Of a stretch of DNA of 64,000 nucleotides, positions 27,282 through 37,178 are shown piece by piece. The notes beneath the pieces were generated by a model. That model searched no databases. It was given only the letters and a program-made list of their open reading frames with translations, and was not told where the DNA came from. How positions within the stretch are numbered: the stretch's first letter is position 1; every line of letters begins with the position of its first letter. Position numbers and translations under genes: made by a program. The DNA is from Actinomyces oris (GTDB lineage: Bacteria; Actinomycetota; Actinomycetes; Actinomycetales; Actinomycetaceae): assembly GCF_001553935.1 (NCBI RefSeq), contig NZ_CP014232.1, positions 2,046,001 to 2,110,000 on the forward strand, given 5' to 3'.

Positions 27282-28184
27282 ATGCGCATCGTCTACGAGC
27301 GCGCGGCCGTCCGGGTCCCAGCCACGACGGCGAACATGGGGCCGGGCTTCGACTCCTTCGGCATGGCCTTCCGCTACTACGACGAGGTCTCGGTGCGGCC
27401 GATCACCGGCACCACCCGCGTCATTGTTGAGGGTGTGGGTGCCGAGACCGTCCCCACCGACGACGACAACCTCGTCGTGCAGGCGTTGCGGGCCGGCTTG
27501 GACGCCGTGGGAGCCCCACAGGCCGGCTTCGAGATGCGCTGCGTCAACCGGATTCCCCACGGCGGAGGTATGGGGTCGTCCGCTAGTGCTGCCGTGGCTG
27601 GACTCATGCTGGCGCGCGGCCTCATCGCCGAGCCCGAGGCCCTCAGCGATGACTGGATCTTCGCCCTGGCCACCGACTTCGAGGGCCACCCCGACAACGT
27701 CGCCCCGGCCGTGTTCGGAGGCGCCACCGTCGCCTGGGTCGAGCGCGGCGGGCACCCGCGCATGGCGCCCATGCCCGTGGACGCCTCCCTCGGGGTGAGC
27801 CTGCTCATCCCGCCGGCGACGACGCGCCTGTCCACCAAGGAGGCCCGTCAGGTCCTGCCGGTCTCCGTGCCGCGCGAGGACGCCCTGTTCAACACCTCCC
27901 GGGCCGCCGTGCTCATGCTGGCGCTCGCCGGACGTCCCGACCTGCTCATGGCCGGAACCGAGGACCGCCTCCACCAGGAGTACCGGCGCGGAGTCCTGCC
28001 CGCCTCGATGGCCGTCATGGACTCGCTGCGCGAGCAGGGCTACCCGGCCGTCATCTCCGGCGCTGGTCCCACGGTGCTGGTCCTGTCCACCCTGGCCGAC
28101 CAGACCCGCTTCGCCCTGGAGAACCACGGCTGGAGCGTGCTCAGCCCCGGAATCGACACCCGTGGGGCGGTCCTGACCTCCTGA
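27282..28184 (+). CDS. thrB: Homoserine kinase
   Basis: 300 residues, GHMP kinase. ATP-binding IPHGGGMGSSASAAVAGLML at about 92-111, the N-terminal VPATTANMGPGFDSFGMAF, and the C-terminal glycine motif ISGAGPTVLVLS. It phosphorylates homoserine for threonine synthesis. It starts 1 bp after the hom stop, so the two form an operon closed by a hairpin terminator. Confidence 0.95.
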   Translation: MRIVYERAAVRVPATTANMGPGFDSFGMAFRYYDEVSVRPITGTTRVIVEGVGAETVPTDDDNLVVQALRAGLDAVGAPQAGFEMRCVNRIPHGGGMGSSASAAVAGLMLARGLIAEPEALSDDWIFALATDFEGHPDNVAPAVFGGATVAWVERGGHPRMAPMPVDASLGVSLLIPPATTRLSTKEARQVLPVSVPREDALFNTSRAAVLMLALAGRPDLLMAGTEDRLHQEYRRGVLPASMAVMDSLREQGYPAVISGAGPTVLVLSTLADQTRFALENHGWSVLSPGIDTRGAVLTS

Positions 28185-28216
28185 TCCACGCGAACGGCTT
28201 CTTCATTCGCCTCCCT

Positions 28217-28254
28217 GATCGCGGGCGTCCTCGGACTCGAGGACGCCCGCGATC
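28217..28254 (+). terminator. Terminator of the hom-thrB operon
   Basis: A perfect 17-bp stem (28217-28233 with 28238-28254) around GACT, 32 bp after the thrB stop, followed by CGCTTCCGTCT. Confidence 0.8.
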
Positions 28255-28414
28255 CGCTTCCGTCTCGAATCCCCGGTGAGGCTGCTGAGCCCTGCTTCCA
28301 CGTGGGACGTGCACCACATCTAGGTGGTTGAGAAATAAACTATGGGCTTCTCCAGTTCTCTCAGTACACAAGAAATCATTGAAATCCAGTGTTGAGAAAT
28401 GGGGAAGACGTCTG

Positions 28415-29563
28415 ATGCAGTTTGGAATCTTCACAGTTGGAGACATCACGACCGATCCGGCTACTGGTAAGGCTCCCAGTGAGCATCAGCGCATCAAGAA
28501 CACAGTCGAGATGGCGGTCCTGGCCGAGCAGGCAGGTTTGGACTTCTTCGCCACCGGGGAGCACCACAACCCACCCTTCGCGCCGTCGTCACCCACGACC
28601 CTGCTGGCCAACATCGCCGCCCGCACGGACAAGCTGCTCCTGAGCACTGCGACCACCCTCATCACGACCAATGACCCCGTGCGTCTGGCCGAGGAGTACG
28701 CCTACCTCCAGCACCTCTCCGACGGGCGCGTCGACCTCATGATGGGGCGTGGCAACACTGGACCGGTCTACCCCTGGTTCGGCAAGGACATCCGCAAGGG
28801 CATCTCGCTCGCGGTGGAGAACTACGACCTGCTGCGCCGTCTGTGGCGCGAGACCAATGTGGACTGGGAGGGTGAGTTCCGCACCGCGCTGCAGGACTTC
28901 ACATCCATGCCCCGCCCACTCGACGGTGTCCCGCCCTTCGTGTGGCACGCCTCCATCCGCTCGCCCCAGATCGCCGAGCAGGCCGCCTATTACGGAGACG
29001 GATACCTCCACAACAACATCTTCTGGCCCATCGACCACGTCAAGAAGATGGTCGATCTCTACCGAGAGCGCTTCGCCTTCTATGGTCATGGTCGGCCCGA
29101 GCAGGCGATCGTGGGCTTGGGCGGACAGATCTTCGCCGCCAGGAGTGAGACCGAGGCCATCGAGCGATACACCCCCTACTTCCGCAACACCTACGTCTAC
29201 CAGGGGGCGTCGCTGGAAGAGATGACACAGCACACGCCTCTCGCGGTCGGCACGCCTGAGCAGATCGTGGAGAAGTACCTGACCTACCGGGACGCGATCG
29301 GCGACTACCAGCGTCAGGCCTTCAACCTGGACCTGGGCGGCGTCCCGCACAAGGAGATCATGAAGCAGATCGAGTACCTGGGTTCCGAGATCGTTCCGGC
29401 GCTGCGTGCCGAGCTGGAGTCCACCAGGCCCGAGGGGGTTCCCGACGCGCCGCTCCACCCGCGCCACCGGGCCCTGCTGGAGGGGGCCGAGCCCCCGGCT
29501 GAGGAGCCTTTCTCCCTGTCCAACGAGTTCGACCCGCTCACGGGCCGGAAGGTGAGGATCTGA
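28415..29563 (+). CDS. Luciferase-like FMN-dependent monooxygenase (CE1758-like)
   Basis: 382 residues, bacterial luciferase-like TIM barrel. Family motifs: MQFGIFTVGDIT at the start, GLDFFATGEHHNPPFAPSSP near 50, SDGRVDLMMGRGNTGPVYPW near 105 and FVWHASIRSPQIAEQAAYYG near 170. It resembles the CE1758 family, which is nearly always next to a CE1759-type flavin reductase, exactly as here. Substrate unknown. The ATG at 28415 matches homologue starts and has GGGGAAG upstream; the frame extends upstream without a ribosome-binding site. A 230-bp upstream gap, AT-rich at its end, should hold its promoter. Confidence 0.88.
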   Translation: MQFGIFTVGDITTDPATGKAPSEHQRIKNTVEMAVLAEQAGLDFFATGEHHNPPFAPSSPTTLLANIAARTDKLLLSTATTLITTNDPVRLAEEYAYLQHLSDGRVDLMMGRGNTGPVYPWFGKDIRKGISLAVENYDLLRRLWRETNVDWEGEFRTALQDFTSMPRPLDGVPPFVWHASIRSPQIAEQAAYYGDGYLHNNIFWPIDHVKKMVDLYRERFAFYGHGRPEQAIVGLGGQIFAARSETEAIERYTPYFRNTYVYQGASLEEMTQHTPLAVGTPEQIVEKYLTYRDAIGDYQRQAFNLDLGGVPHKEIMKQIEYLGSEIVPALRAELESTRPEGVPDAPLHPRHRALLEGAEPPAEEPFSLSNEFDPLTGRKVRI

Positions 29564-29564
29564 G

Positions 29565-30350
29565 ATGGCGTGGGAAACCCGTGGCACGACGAGTGACAGG
29601 CAGGAGATGGATGACATGACCGCTGATACGACCGCGCCCGTCGCCCCTTCCGGGGGCACCCAGTCCCTGGCCGGATCACCGACCTATGACGCCTACGCCA
29701 ATACCCAGATGGGGCGTCTGAGCCGGATCGTGGCTCTGCACGCCGGGGTCTCGGAGCCCTCGACCTCTCAGCGGCTCGCCGAGCGGCTGGCCGAGTCGAC
29801 CCGCAAGGCCCTGGAGGCCGACTCCCGCCTGGCCAGCATCGAGGTCATCGGGCTCAGGCCCCTGGTCAAGGACATCGCCCTGGCTGGTGTGGGTGGGCCG
29901 GTGTCCGCAGACCTGCAGAAGGTGATCGATGCCCTGTCAGCCGCCGACGGCGTCATCCTGGTCAGCCCGGTCTTTCAGGCCTCCTACTCCGGACTGTTCA
30001 AGTCCGCCATGGATGTGCTGCCGGCCGGCACGCTTGAGGGCGTCCCCGTCCTGTTGGGGGCGACGGCCGGCACTGCGCGGCACAGTCTTGTGACCGAGAT
30101 GGCGCTGCGGCCGCTGGTGGTCTACATGAAGGCCCTGCCGACGCAGACCGCCGTCTTCGCGGCCAGTGAGGACTTCGGTGCGGCCTGGCAGAGGCCATCA
30201 TCCTCTGAGAGGCCCGAGTCGTCCTTGAGTGAGCGCGTGGCCCGGGCGGGGCGGGAGCTGGCCACGCTCATGGAGCGCTTCCCGCGCCAGGCGCCGGTTG
30301 ACCCGTTGGCCGACTTCGCGCCCATGGAGACGCTCCTCGCAGGTCGCTGA
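29565..30350 (+). CDS. NAD(P)H-dependent FMN reductase (CE1759-like)
   Basis: Up to 261 residues, flavodoxin-like fold. IVALHAGVSEPSTSQRLAER and DGVILVSPVFQASYSGLFKS carry the FMN-binding loops of the NADPH-dependent FMN reductase family. It should supply reduced flavin to the monooxygenase just upstream (1-bp gap), forming a two-component system. Start uncertain: ATG 29565 follows the upstream stop, while ATG 29616 has AGGAG nine bases upstream and would remove 17 unconserved residues. A Ser/Glu-rich stretch near residue 210 (RPSSSERPESSLSERVAR) looks like a linker. Confidence 0.86.
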   Translation: MAWETRGTTSDRQEMDDMTADTTAPVAPSGGTQSLAGSPTYDAYANTQMGRLSRIVALHAGVSEPSTSQRLAERLAESTRKALEADSRLASIEVIGLRPLVKDIALAGVGGPVSADLQKVIDALSAADGVILVSPVFQASYSGLFKSAMDVLPAGTLEGVPVLLGATAGTARHSLVTEMALRPLVVYMKALPTQTAVFAASEDFGAAWQRPSSSERPESSLSERVARAGRELATLMERFPRQAPVDPLADFAPMETLLAGR

Positions 30351-30727
30351 GGCCGTGAGTCTGAGAGCTTGAAGGGCGAGAGTCAACTGGGTGGTGTCCG
30401 AGTCGATCGTTCCGGTGGGGCTGATCGTGCGTACGGTCGGCCCCACCGGCGTCACGGCGACGACGAGAAGTGTCATGGATGGAATAATGGCTGCATCCCC
30501 GGCGTTGCTCGCCAGTGTTCCGTTAGGTGCTGCTTCTCCGGGCTGCTATGATGACGCTGTCGGCCGCACGGATCGCACCATGCCGCTGACCGCACCAGCC
30601 CCGGACCTGAGACTCAGGTCTCAGCGGAAGCCGGCAGTGCATGACCCACCCCCGTGAATGATTCCGGGGAAGTCTCCCCAGTTGAACGTCTCCTTTGTCG
30701 GAGCGTTATCACACCGTTAGGACACTC
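30351..30727 (+). promoter_or_regulatory. Promoter and leader region of rho
   Basis: 377 bp without a gene. CCGGTGGGGC (30412-30421) and its complement (30440-30449) form a 10-bp hairpin after the flavin reductase gene. A good -10, TATGAT, lies at 30547-30552; a -35 is not clear. The mRNA would then have a leader of about 170 bases before the GTG at 30728, containing GGGGA/TCCCC pairing near 30670. A long leader suits known rho autoregulation, but that is inference. Confidence 0.45.
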
Positions 30728-32836
30728 GTGACCGAGACCTCCAGCGCCCAGCCCTCGCTTTCCACCATGCGTCTGGCCGAGCTTCAGTCGCTCGCCGGTT
30801 CCATGGGCCTCAAGGGCACCTCCCGTATGCGTAAGAGTGAGCTCGTCGCCGCCATCCGTGAGGCGCGCGGCTCCTCCGCCTCCACTCCCGACTCCCACAG
30901 CACGTCGAAGAACTCGCCCGATGCCGGGGCGACCAACGTCGCCGACTCCTCCGCCGCCTCAGCGGCCAGTGAGCCCGCACCGGAGCAGCCCCCGGCCGCG
31001 GCTTCCGGACGCTCCCGCCGTCGTCGCGCCACCGCGGCCTCCGGGGCCCCCGAGGAGCGTCAGTCCGCGCCGGCCCTCGACCTGGGCCTCGATCTGCCAG
31101 ATCGCTCCGGCTCCTCCAGCAGCGACTCGGACAGCGGCTCCGGCCGTGACGAGGAGCGCCCCGCACGCAGCCGGTGGCGCGAGCGTGCTGAGCGCGCCGA
31201 GCGCTCCGAGACCAGTGAGGGCGATGACCGTGACTCCTATGGCCGCTCGGAGCGGGGCGAGCGCTCCTCGCGCGACCAGTTCCGCCGCGGCCGCCGGCGC
31301 GCCCAGGCCTCCGCCGGTGCCCCCGAGAACCAGGAGCGCGCCTCGCGCGAGCCCCGTACCGACTCGCCCGAGGACCACGCCGATGCCAAGGCCGCCCTCA
31401 TGCGGGACCTGGCCGACGCCACCGGGACCTCCGTCGTCGAGCCCCAGGAGCGTTCGCGCCGGGGCCGTGACGGCAATGACGAGTCCGACGGCTACGACGA
31501 GGAGCGCGGTGGGCGCCGTCGTCGGGGCCGCAAGCGCGGACGTGACCGCTTCGACCGTGATGACCGTGACTCCGGCCGTGAGGGCCGGGACGGCTCCGCC
31601 GGGCGCGGCAACCGCAACCAGTCGCGTGAGGACGAGGTCCTCCTGCCGGTCGCCGGCATCCTGGACGTCACCGACAACCAGCACGCCTACCTGCGCACCT
31701 CCGGGTACCTGCCCGGCCCCAAGGACGTCTACGTCTCCAACCAGCTCATCAAGGACAACGGGCTGCGTGCCGGCGACGCCGTGACCGGCTGGGTCCGCGA
31801 GGGCGGAGAGTCCTCCACGCCCCACCAGGGCGGGCGCAACAACCGCCGTCAGAACCGGGCCGGCCGGGTCAAGTACAACCCCATGGTCAGCGTCGAGACC
31901 GTCAACGGCATGGACGCCGAGCGCTCCAAGCGCCGCCCCGAGTTCGCCAAGCTCACCCCCCTCTACCCCCAGGAGCAGCTGCGCCTGGAGACCACGCCCA
32001 AGGCCGTCACCCCGCGGATCATCGACCTGGTCTCGCCCATCGGCAAGGGGCAGCGCGGGCTCATCGTCTCCCCGCCCAAGGCGGGTAAGACGATCGTCCT
32101 GCAGCAGATCGCCAACGCCATCAGTGTCAACAACCCCGAGGCCCACCTCATGGTCGTGCTCGTCGACGAGCGCCCCGAGGAGGTCACCGACATGCAGCGC
32201 ACGGTCAAGGGCGAGGTCATCGCCTCCACCTTCGACCGCCCCGCCTCCGACCACACGATCGTGGCCGAGCTGGCCATCGAGCGCGCCAAGCGCCTCGTGG
32301 AGCTGGGCCAGGACGTCGTCGTGCTGCTGGACTCCATCACCCGGCTCGGGCGCGCCTACAACCTGGCGGCCCCGGCCAGCGGCCGGATCCTCTCCGGTGG
32401 TGTGGACGCCTCCGCCCTCTACCCGCCCAAGCGCTTCTTCGGGGCTGCTCGCAACGTGGAGAACGGCGGCAGCCTGACCATCCTGGCCACGGCCCTGGTG
32501 GAGACCGGCTCCAAGATGGATGAGGTCATCTTCGAGGAGTTCAAGGGGACCGGAAACATGGAGCTGCGGCTGTCGCGCCAGCTCGCCGACAAGCGCATCT
32601 TCCCGGCCGTGGACGTGGCGGCCTCCGGCACCCGCCGCGAGGAGCTGCTCATCGACCCCGCCCAGCTCAAGATCATGTGGCGCCTGCGCCGCCTCTTCGC
32701 CGGGCTGGAGCAGCAGCAGGCCATCGAGCTGGTGCTCTCCAAGCTCAAGGACACCCAGTCCAACGCCGAGTTCCTCATGGTGCTGTCCAAGACCACCCCG
32801 GCCGGCACCTCCCTGGCCGACGGCGAGGACGAGTAA
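30728..32836 (+). CDS. rho: Transcription termination factor Rho, extended actinobacterial form
   Basis: 702 residues. Rho_N domain at about 15-50 ([17 protein letters not shown]), then about 250 residues of low-complexity Arg/Asp/Ser/Glu-rich sequence, a cold-shock-like RNA-binding domain from about 305 ([20 protein letters not shown]), and the hexameric RecA-type ATPase with P-loop [10 protein letters not shown] near 450, [17 protein letters not shown] and [13 protein letters not shown]. The insertion is typical of actinobacterial Rho and adds RNA contacts. GTG 30728 was chosen with AGGA six bases upstream. Neighbours rpmE, prfA and prmC follow in the ancestral order. Confidence 0.96.
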   Translation: MTETSSAQPSLSTMRLAELQSLAGSMGLKGTSRMRKSELVAAIREARGSSASTPDSHSTSKNSPDAGATNVADSSAASAASEPAPEQPPAAASGRSRRRRATAASGAPEERQSAPALDLGLDLPDRSGSSSSDSDSGSGRDEERPARSRWRERAERAERSETSEGDDRDSYGRSERGERSSRDQFRRGRRRAQASAGAPENQERASREPRTDSPEDHADAKAALMRDLADATGTSVVEPQERSRRGRDGNDESDGYDEERGGRRRRGRKRGRDRFDRDDRDSGREGRDGSAGRGNRNQSREDEVLLPVAGILDVTDNQHAYLRTSGYLPGPKDVYVSNQLIKDNGLRAGDAVTGWVREGGESSTPHQGGRNNRRQNRAGRVKYNPMVSVETVNGMDAERSKRRPEFAKLTPLYPQEQLRLETTPKAVTPRIIDLVSPIGKGQRGLIVSPPKAGKTIVLQQIANAISVNNPEAHLMVVLVDERPEEVTDMQRTVKGEVIASTFDRPASDHTIVAELAIERAKRLVELGQDVVVLLDSITRLGRAYNLAAPASGRILSGGVDASALYPPKRFFGAARNVENGGSLTILATALVETGSKMDEVIFEEFKGTGNMELRLSRQLADKRIFPAVDVAASGTRREELLIDPAQLKIMWRLRRLFAGLEQQQAIELVLSKLKDTQSNAEFLMVLSKTTPAGTSLADGEDE

Positions 32837-32977
32837 CGCAACCGGCCAGGTGCCCGGTCTCACGCGGCCCAGCCGTTGCGACGGCGCGTGAGACAGTGGC
32901 AAAATCTGCTGCTGGCCTCCGGTTCACCCTCGCTCCCGTGTGGGACCCGGGACCCTCTGACGCTTAAGGAGAAACCT

Positions 32978-33190
32978 ATGAAGCAGGGCATCCACCCCGA
33001 CTACGTGGCCACCACGGTCACGTGCACCTGTGGCAACACCTTCGAGACCCGCTCCACCGTCACCTCCGGTGAGATCCGCGTGGACGTGTGCTCGGCCTGC
33101 CACCCGTTCTACACCGGCAAGCAGAAGATCCTCGATACCGGTGGCCGCGTTGCCCGCTTCGAGGCCCGGTACGGCAAGCGCAGCAAGTAG
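32978..33190 (+). CDS. rpmE: 50S ribosomal protein bL31 (zinc-binding form)
   Basis: 70 residues starting [20 protein letters not shown]. The zinc-binding cysteines of the C+ form are present (CTCG near 16-19 and CSAC near 37-40). AGGAG (32967-32971) precedes the ATG at the right distance. The gene lies between rho and prfA, its conserved location. Confidence 0.96.
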   Translation: MKQGIHPDYVATTVTCTCGNTFETRSTVTSGEIRVDVCSACHPFYTGKQKILDTGGRVARFEARYGKRSK

Positions 33191-33199
33191 CCGCGTCTC

Positions 33200-33243
33200 A
33201 CGACGCCGGCGGCCGGCTCCCAGAGTCGCCGTCGGCGTCGTTT
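33200..33243 (+). terminator. Hairpin after rpmE
   Basis: ACGACGCCG (33200-33208) pairs with CGGCGTCGT (33233-33241); further GC pairing inside is possible, and TTT follows at 33241-33243. It lies 10 bp after the stop. Confidence 0.6.
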
Positions 33244-33309
33244 GCATATCGCACGAGTGCCGCTGGTGCCCGACAGCACGACTCCTAGCCAGTGAAGGAA
33301 CCCGAGTCC

Positions 33310-34404
33310 ATGAGTGAGGACTTCTCCGCCGCAGAGCCGCTCCTGGCCGAGTATGCGGATATCGAGGCCGAGATGGCCGGGCCCGCGGCTGCCGACCCCG
33401 GTGCCATGCGTCGGCTGGGGCGCCGCTACGCCGAGCTGGGCAGGGTCGTGGCCGCCTACCGGGCTTGGCAGGCGGCCAGTGCCGACCTGGCTGACGCCCG
33501 CGAGCTGGCCGCGGAGGATGAGGACTTCGCCGCTGAGGTTCCGGCCCTGGAGGCTGCCGAGGCCGCTGCCGGCGAGCACCTGCGCGAGGTCCTCGTGCCC
33601 CGGGATCCTGACGACTCCCGCGACGTCATCATCGAGGTCAAGGCCGGTGAGGGCGGTGAGGAGTCGGCGCTGTTCGCCTCCGACCTGGCCCGCATGTACT
33701 CCCGTTACGCCGAACGGCAGGGCTGGGCGGTGGAGGTCCTGGACGCCACCGACTCCGACCTGGGCGGTTACAAGGATGTGCGTCTGGCCATCAAGGCCCG
33801 CGGACCCGTGGAGCCCCAGGACGGGGTGTGGGCGCACCTGAAGTACGAGGGCGGCGTCCACCGCGTCCAACGCGTCCCGGTCACCGAGTCCCAGGGCCGC
33901 ATCCACACCTCCGCGGCCGGCGTCCTGGTCATGCCGGAGGCGGACGACCCCGGTGAGCTCCAGATCGACGCCGCGGACCTGCGCATCGACGTCTTCCGCT
34001 CCTCGGGACCGGGGGGCCAGAGCGTCAACACCACGGACTCGGCCGTGCGCATCACGCACCTGCCCACGGGGATCGTCGTGTCCATGCAGAACGAGAAGTC
34101 CCAGCTGCAGAACAAGGAAGCGGCCATGCGAGTCCTGCGGGCCCGGCTCCTGGCCGAGCGCGCGGCCGCCGCCGCCGCCGAGGCGGCGCAGGCCCGTCGC
34201 AGTCAGGTGCGCACTGTGGACCGCTCCGAGCGCATCCGCACCTACAATTTCCCTGAGAACCGGATCGCCGACCACCGCACCGGCTTCAAGGCCTACAACC
34301 TCGATGCCGTTCTTGACGGTGACCTCGGTCCAGTAATCGCCTCGGCCATCGCCATGGACGAGGCCGAACGATTATCCCAGGTGGGTGAGGGCAGTGGTTC
34401 CTGA
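33310..34404 (+). CDS. prfA: Peptide chain release factor 1
   Basis: 364 residues. The catalytic GGQ is in [20 protein letters not shown], and the stop-codon-reading tripeptide PVT is in [20 protein letters not shown], which identifies RF1 (UAG/UAA) rather than RF2. The ATG at 33310 was chosen with AAGGA ten bases upstream; GTG 33292 is possible. Its 3' end overlaps prmC, whose product methylates this GGQ glutamine. Confidence 0.97.
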   Translation: MSEDFSAAEPLLAEYADIEAEMAGPAAADPGAMRRLGRRYAELGRVVAAYRAWQAASADLADARELAAEDEDFAAEVPALEAAEAAAGEHLREVLVPRDPDDSRDVIIEVKAGEGGEESALFASDLARMYSRYAERQGWAVEVLDATDSDLGGYKDVRLAIKARGPVEPQDGVWAHLKYEGGVHRVQRVPVTESQGRIHTSAAGVLVMPEADDPGELQIDAADLRIDVFRSSGPGGQSVNTTDSAVRITHLPTGIVVSMQNEKSQLQNKEAAMRVLRARLLAERAAAAAAEAAQARRSQVRTVDRSERIRTYNFPENRIADHRTGFKAYNLDAVLDGDLGPVIASAIAMDEAERLSQVGEGSGS

Positions 34405-35290
34405 GTTGTGTGGCGGCGCGCCGGCGGGCGCGGTGGACCGCTACGGGCTGCGGGCGCTGGTGCGTCAGGCTGCCGGTCGGCTGGCTGCGGCCGGCGTGAC
34501 CAGCCCTCAGGTCGATGCCCGCATCCTGGCTGAGCACCTGCTGGGGCGGGCCCTGCTGCTGGCCGACGGCGCTGACGGTGACTTCCCGGCCGCCTATGAC
34601 GCGCTGGTGCTGCGCCGCGAGTGCCGTGAGCCGCTCCAGCACATCATTGGGCGCATGTGGCTGCGGGGCGCCGAGCTCATCAGCCGTCCCGGCGTGTTTA
34701 TAGTGCGCCCGGAGACCGAGGTGGTGGCCGGGGCCGCCATTGAGGCGGCCCGCGAGGTCATGGACGGCGGCGGGGGAGTGGTCCTGACCGCCGACCTGTG
34801 CACCGGCTCGGGGGCGATTGCGGCCTGCGTCGCCAAGGAGGTGCCGGGAGCCCGTGTGGTCGCCGTTGAGATCAGCGAGACTGCGGCGTCCCTGGCCCGC
34901 GAGAACTGTGAGCGGCTGGTGCCCGGTCGCGTCGAGGTGATCCACGCCGACGCCACCGACCCGCTGGTCCTTCACGACCTCAACGGGCAGGTCGACGTCG
35001 TCGTCTCCAACCCGCCCTACGTGCCGGCCGGAGCCGTGGAGGACACTGAGACGGAGCAGCACGAGCCCACGGTGGCCCTCTACGGCGGGGGCCCGGACGG
35101 GCTGGAGATTCCGATTGACGTCCTGGTGCGCTCGGTCGCGCTGCTGCGCACCGGCGGGGTGCTCGTCATGGAGCACGACCACGAGCAGGGGGCGCTGCTG
35201 CGTGCGGCCGCGCTCGGGGCAGGCTTCAAGAAGGCCGAGACCGGCCAGGACCTCACCGGCCGCGACCGCTACCTGCGCGCCGTGCGGTAA
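34385..35290 (+). CDS. prmC: Release-factor glutamine N5-methyltransferase
   Basis: 301 residues. N-terminal helical domain ([20 protein letters not shown]), SAM-binding [20 protein letters not shown] near 140 and the amide-methyltransferase motif [13 protein letters not shown] near 213. It modifies the GGQ glutamine of release factors. The GTG at 34385 overlaps prfA by 20 bp; GTG 34394 is an alternative. In mycobacteria a sua5-type gene follows; here the synteny ends, and the 159 bp after prmC hold nothing I recognise. Confidence 0.95.
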   Translation: MRAVVPELCGGAPAGAVDRYGLRALVRQAAGRLAAAGVTSPQVDARILAEHLLGRALLLADGADGDFPAAYDALVLRRECREPLQHIIGRMWLRGAELISRPGVFIVRPETEVVAGAAIEAAREVMDGGGGVVLTADLCTGSGAIAACVAKEVPGARVVAVEISETAASLARENCERLVPGRVEVIHADATDPLVLHDLNGQVDVVVSNPPYVPAGAVEDTETEQHEPTVALYGGGPDGLEIPIDVLVRSVALLRTGGVLVMEHDHEQGALLRAAALGAGFKKAETGQDLTGRDRYLRAVR

Positions 35291-35449
35291 GCCCCCGCCC
35301 CGGCAGAGGCTGCTCTCAAGGCCGTCCCAAGCCTGACCGCCGTGGGTGCTTGTTTGGGTAGCGTGACGCTCGCTCGCATTCGGTGAGCTGATATGTCGCA
35401 GATTGAGCGGATGTGAACTCACCGTTCATGGAGGGATGTACGACCGGGG

Positions 35450-35914
35450 TTAGGAGTTGCTACCGCCCGTGGAGGACAACTGCTCTGCCGACTCGTGGAT
35501 CACCTTGGTGGCGTTTTCCAGGAACTCAATGAGCTGGTCGACCTGGCTGTCCGGCCAGTGCTCGACCAGAGCAGTCAGCTTCTGGTTGGCGGGCAGGAAT
35601 ATCTCGGCAAGACGATCAACGCTTGTTGCGTGGATGGTGAAGGATCGCAGGTCCGTCTCGCTGGGGCGACGCTCAACCCAAGCATCGCGGACGAGTCGCC
35701 GTAGCACGCTGGCCATTGTTGTGGTCCCCATCCGGGTGCGGCGGGCCAGAGTGGTAGGGGTCTGCGGACCGTCGCGGTGCAGGACGTCGAGCACAGCCAG
35801 ATCGCTGTCGTTGAGTCCTGTTCGCGCCGCTACAGCACGGTTGCTGGCGGCGAGTTCGCTGTTCATGGCACGCAGCGCCCGGATGAGACGCTGATCGTGA
35901 ATCTCTCTGCTCAA
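35450..35914 (-). CDS. MarR family transcriptional regulator
   Basis: 154 residues with a MarR winged helix: TGLNDSDLAVLDVLHRDGPQ, recognition region TPTTLARRTRMGTTTMASVL and the wing DAWVERRPSETDLRSFTIHA. It lies 35 bp downstream of, and in the same direction as, the oxidoreductase gene, so the two are probably co-transcribed and controlled at the palindromes near 37000-37028. Confidence 0.9.
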   Translation of the reverse strand: MSREIHDQRLIRALRAMNSELAASNRAVAARTGLNDSDLAVLDVLHRDGPQTPTTLARRTRMGTTTMASVLRRLVRDAWVERRPSETDLRSFTIHATSVDRLAEIFLPANQKLTALVEHWPDSQVDQLIEFLENATKVIHESAEQLSSTGGSNS

Positions 35915-35949
35915 GCGATCCTCCTGATCGGGGTGAACATGGATGAGTG

Positions 35950-36945
35950 TCAGGATAGGTCGACGACGAGCTTGCCGCGGACATGCCCCGTCGCCAGCTC
36001 GGTATAGGCGGCGCGAACCTGCTCCAGCGTGAAAGAGTAAGTGTGAGCGACTTCGACCTTGATGGCGTCGTCCGCCACCAGCTGTGCCACCTCCTCGAGG
36101 TCACCGCGTCCACTACTGTGTCGTGAGCCGGTGAACCGCGCGCCCCTGAGGATCGCTGCGGGTGAGGGAACCAGAGTGCCGATGGAACGGCCCGTTAGCC
36201 CGAGATCACGGCCAAGTCGTACGTAGGTACCGCCGTAGCAGTCCAGGAGCTTGGTGACGGGGGAGGGAGCCGCGTCGCGAACCCGGCTGGTCAGATTCTC
36301 ACCGTACGTGACTGGAATAGCGCCCAAGGAGCGGAGGTAGTCCATATTGCGGGCGCCGGCGATTCCGATCACGGTGGCGCCTCGGCTCACGGCCAGCTGA
36401 GAGGCGAGCGAACCCACACCGCCCGCGGCGGCACTAATGACGATGACATCGCCCTCGTGCAGGTTCAGCTGCTTGAATGCGCCGCACGCGGTTTGCGCAG
36501 CCACACCCAGGCAGGCCGCCTGTGTGAAGGACAGCGAAGCCGGCTTCGTGATGACGTCGTCGGCAGGTGCCGCCAGCTCGGTGGTGAGTGCCCCGCGGGT
36601 GTCGGCCTGGCCGGGCGCACTTCGCAAGGTACCCAGCACGGCATCGCCCACAGCGAGGTCGGTGACGTTCGCACCGACGGCGTCAATGACGCCCGCGAAG
36701 TCGCGGGCCACGCCCCTGGGGAAGCGAGCGGATGCGCCCTCAAACCAGCGTCGAGGATGAATGATGCGCTGAACCCGTTCAAGCCCTCGCAGATCGCCTC
36801 GGAAGGTCTTGAAGTCGAGGGGGTTGAGCCCGACGGCGCGCACCGCGACACGCACCTCTCCGTCGCCGGGTGCCTGCGCCGGGCGCTCGGCCTCCTCCAG
36901 GACCTCTGGCCCGCCGAACCGGCGATACTCGATTGCTCGACTCAT
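35950..36945 (-). CDS. Zinc-independent alcohol dehydrogenase/quinone oxidoreductase (MDR family)
   Basis: 331 residues, medium-chain dehydrogenase/reductase: GroES-like N-terminus (YRRFGGPEVLEEAERPAQAP, then VRAVGLNPLDFK), NADPH-binding VISAAAGGVGSLASQLAVSR near 175, and GHVRGKLVVDLS at the end. The structural zinc cysteines are absent, so it is of the quinone-oxidoreductase type. With a MarR regulator in the same operon it probably answers electrophile, quinone or phenolic stress; the substrate is not determinable. Confidence 0.88.
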   Translation of the reverse strand: MSRAIEYRRFGGPEVLEEAERPAQAPGDGEVRVAVRAVGLNPLDFKTFRGDLRGLERVQRIIHPRRWFEGASARFPRGVARDFAGVIDAVGANVTDLAVGDAVLGTLRSAPGQADTRGALTTELAAPADDVITKPASLSFTQAACLGVAAQTACGAFKQLNLHEGDVIVISAAAGGVGSLASQLAVSRGATVIGIAGARNMDYLRSLGAIPVTYGENLTSRVRDAAPSPVTKLLDCYGGTYVRLGRDLGLTGRSIGTLVPSPAAILRGARFTGSRHSSGRGDLEEVAQLVADDAIKVEVAHTYSFTLEQVRAAYTELATGHVRGKLVVDLS

Positions 36946-36997
36946 GGAAGCCTCCTCGGACTCACGCGACAGCGAGATGCTGCGCTCGCATCAACCT

Positions 36998-37040
36998 ACT
37001 ACGTAGAACGTATAGTACGAAGTTCGTATTAGGTGAGCAA
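36998..37040 (-). promoter_or_regulatory. Promoter with MarR-type operators upstream of the oxidoreductase gene
   Basis: On the minus strand TTGCTC (37035-37040) and TACTAT (37012-37017) are 17 bases apart. A 13-bp palindrome, TACGAAGTTCGTA (37016-37028), lies in the spacer, and an imperfect one, ACTACGTAGAACGTATAGT (36998-37016), covers the likely start site. Binding of the MarR protein here would block transcription. Confidence 0.6.
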
Positions 37041-37178
37041 GGAAGCGTCCTTGGGTGGGCTCTGTGGTCCCTTCAGGGAGAGGTCGCTTAGTCGAGCGGC
37101 CGCAGCTTGCCACTGATGCCAGGGGGTGTGTCGTAGTGACTCGTTGTTCTGTGGAGGCAAGCGCTGACCCGTGTCCTC

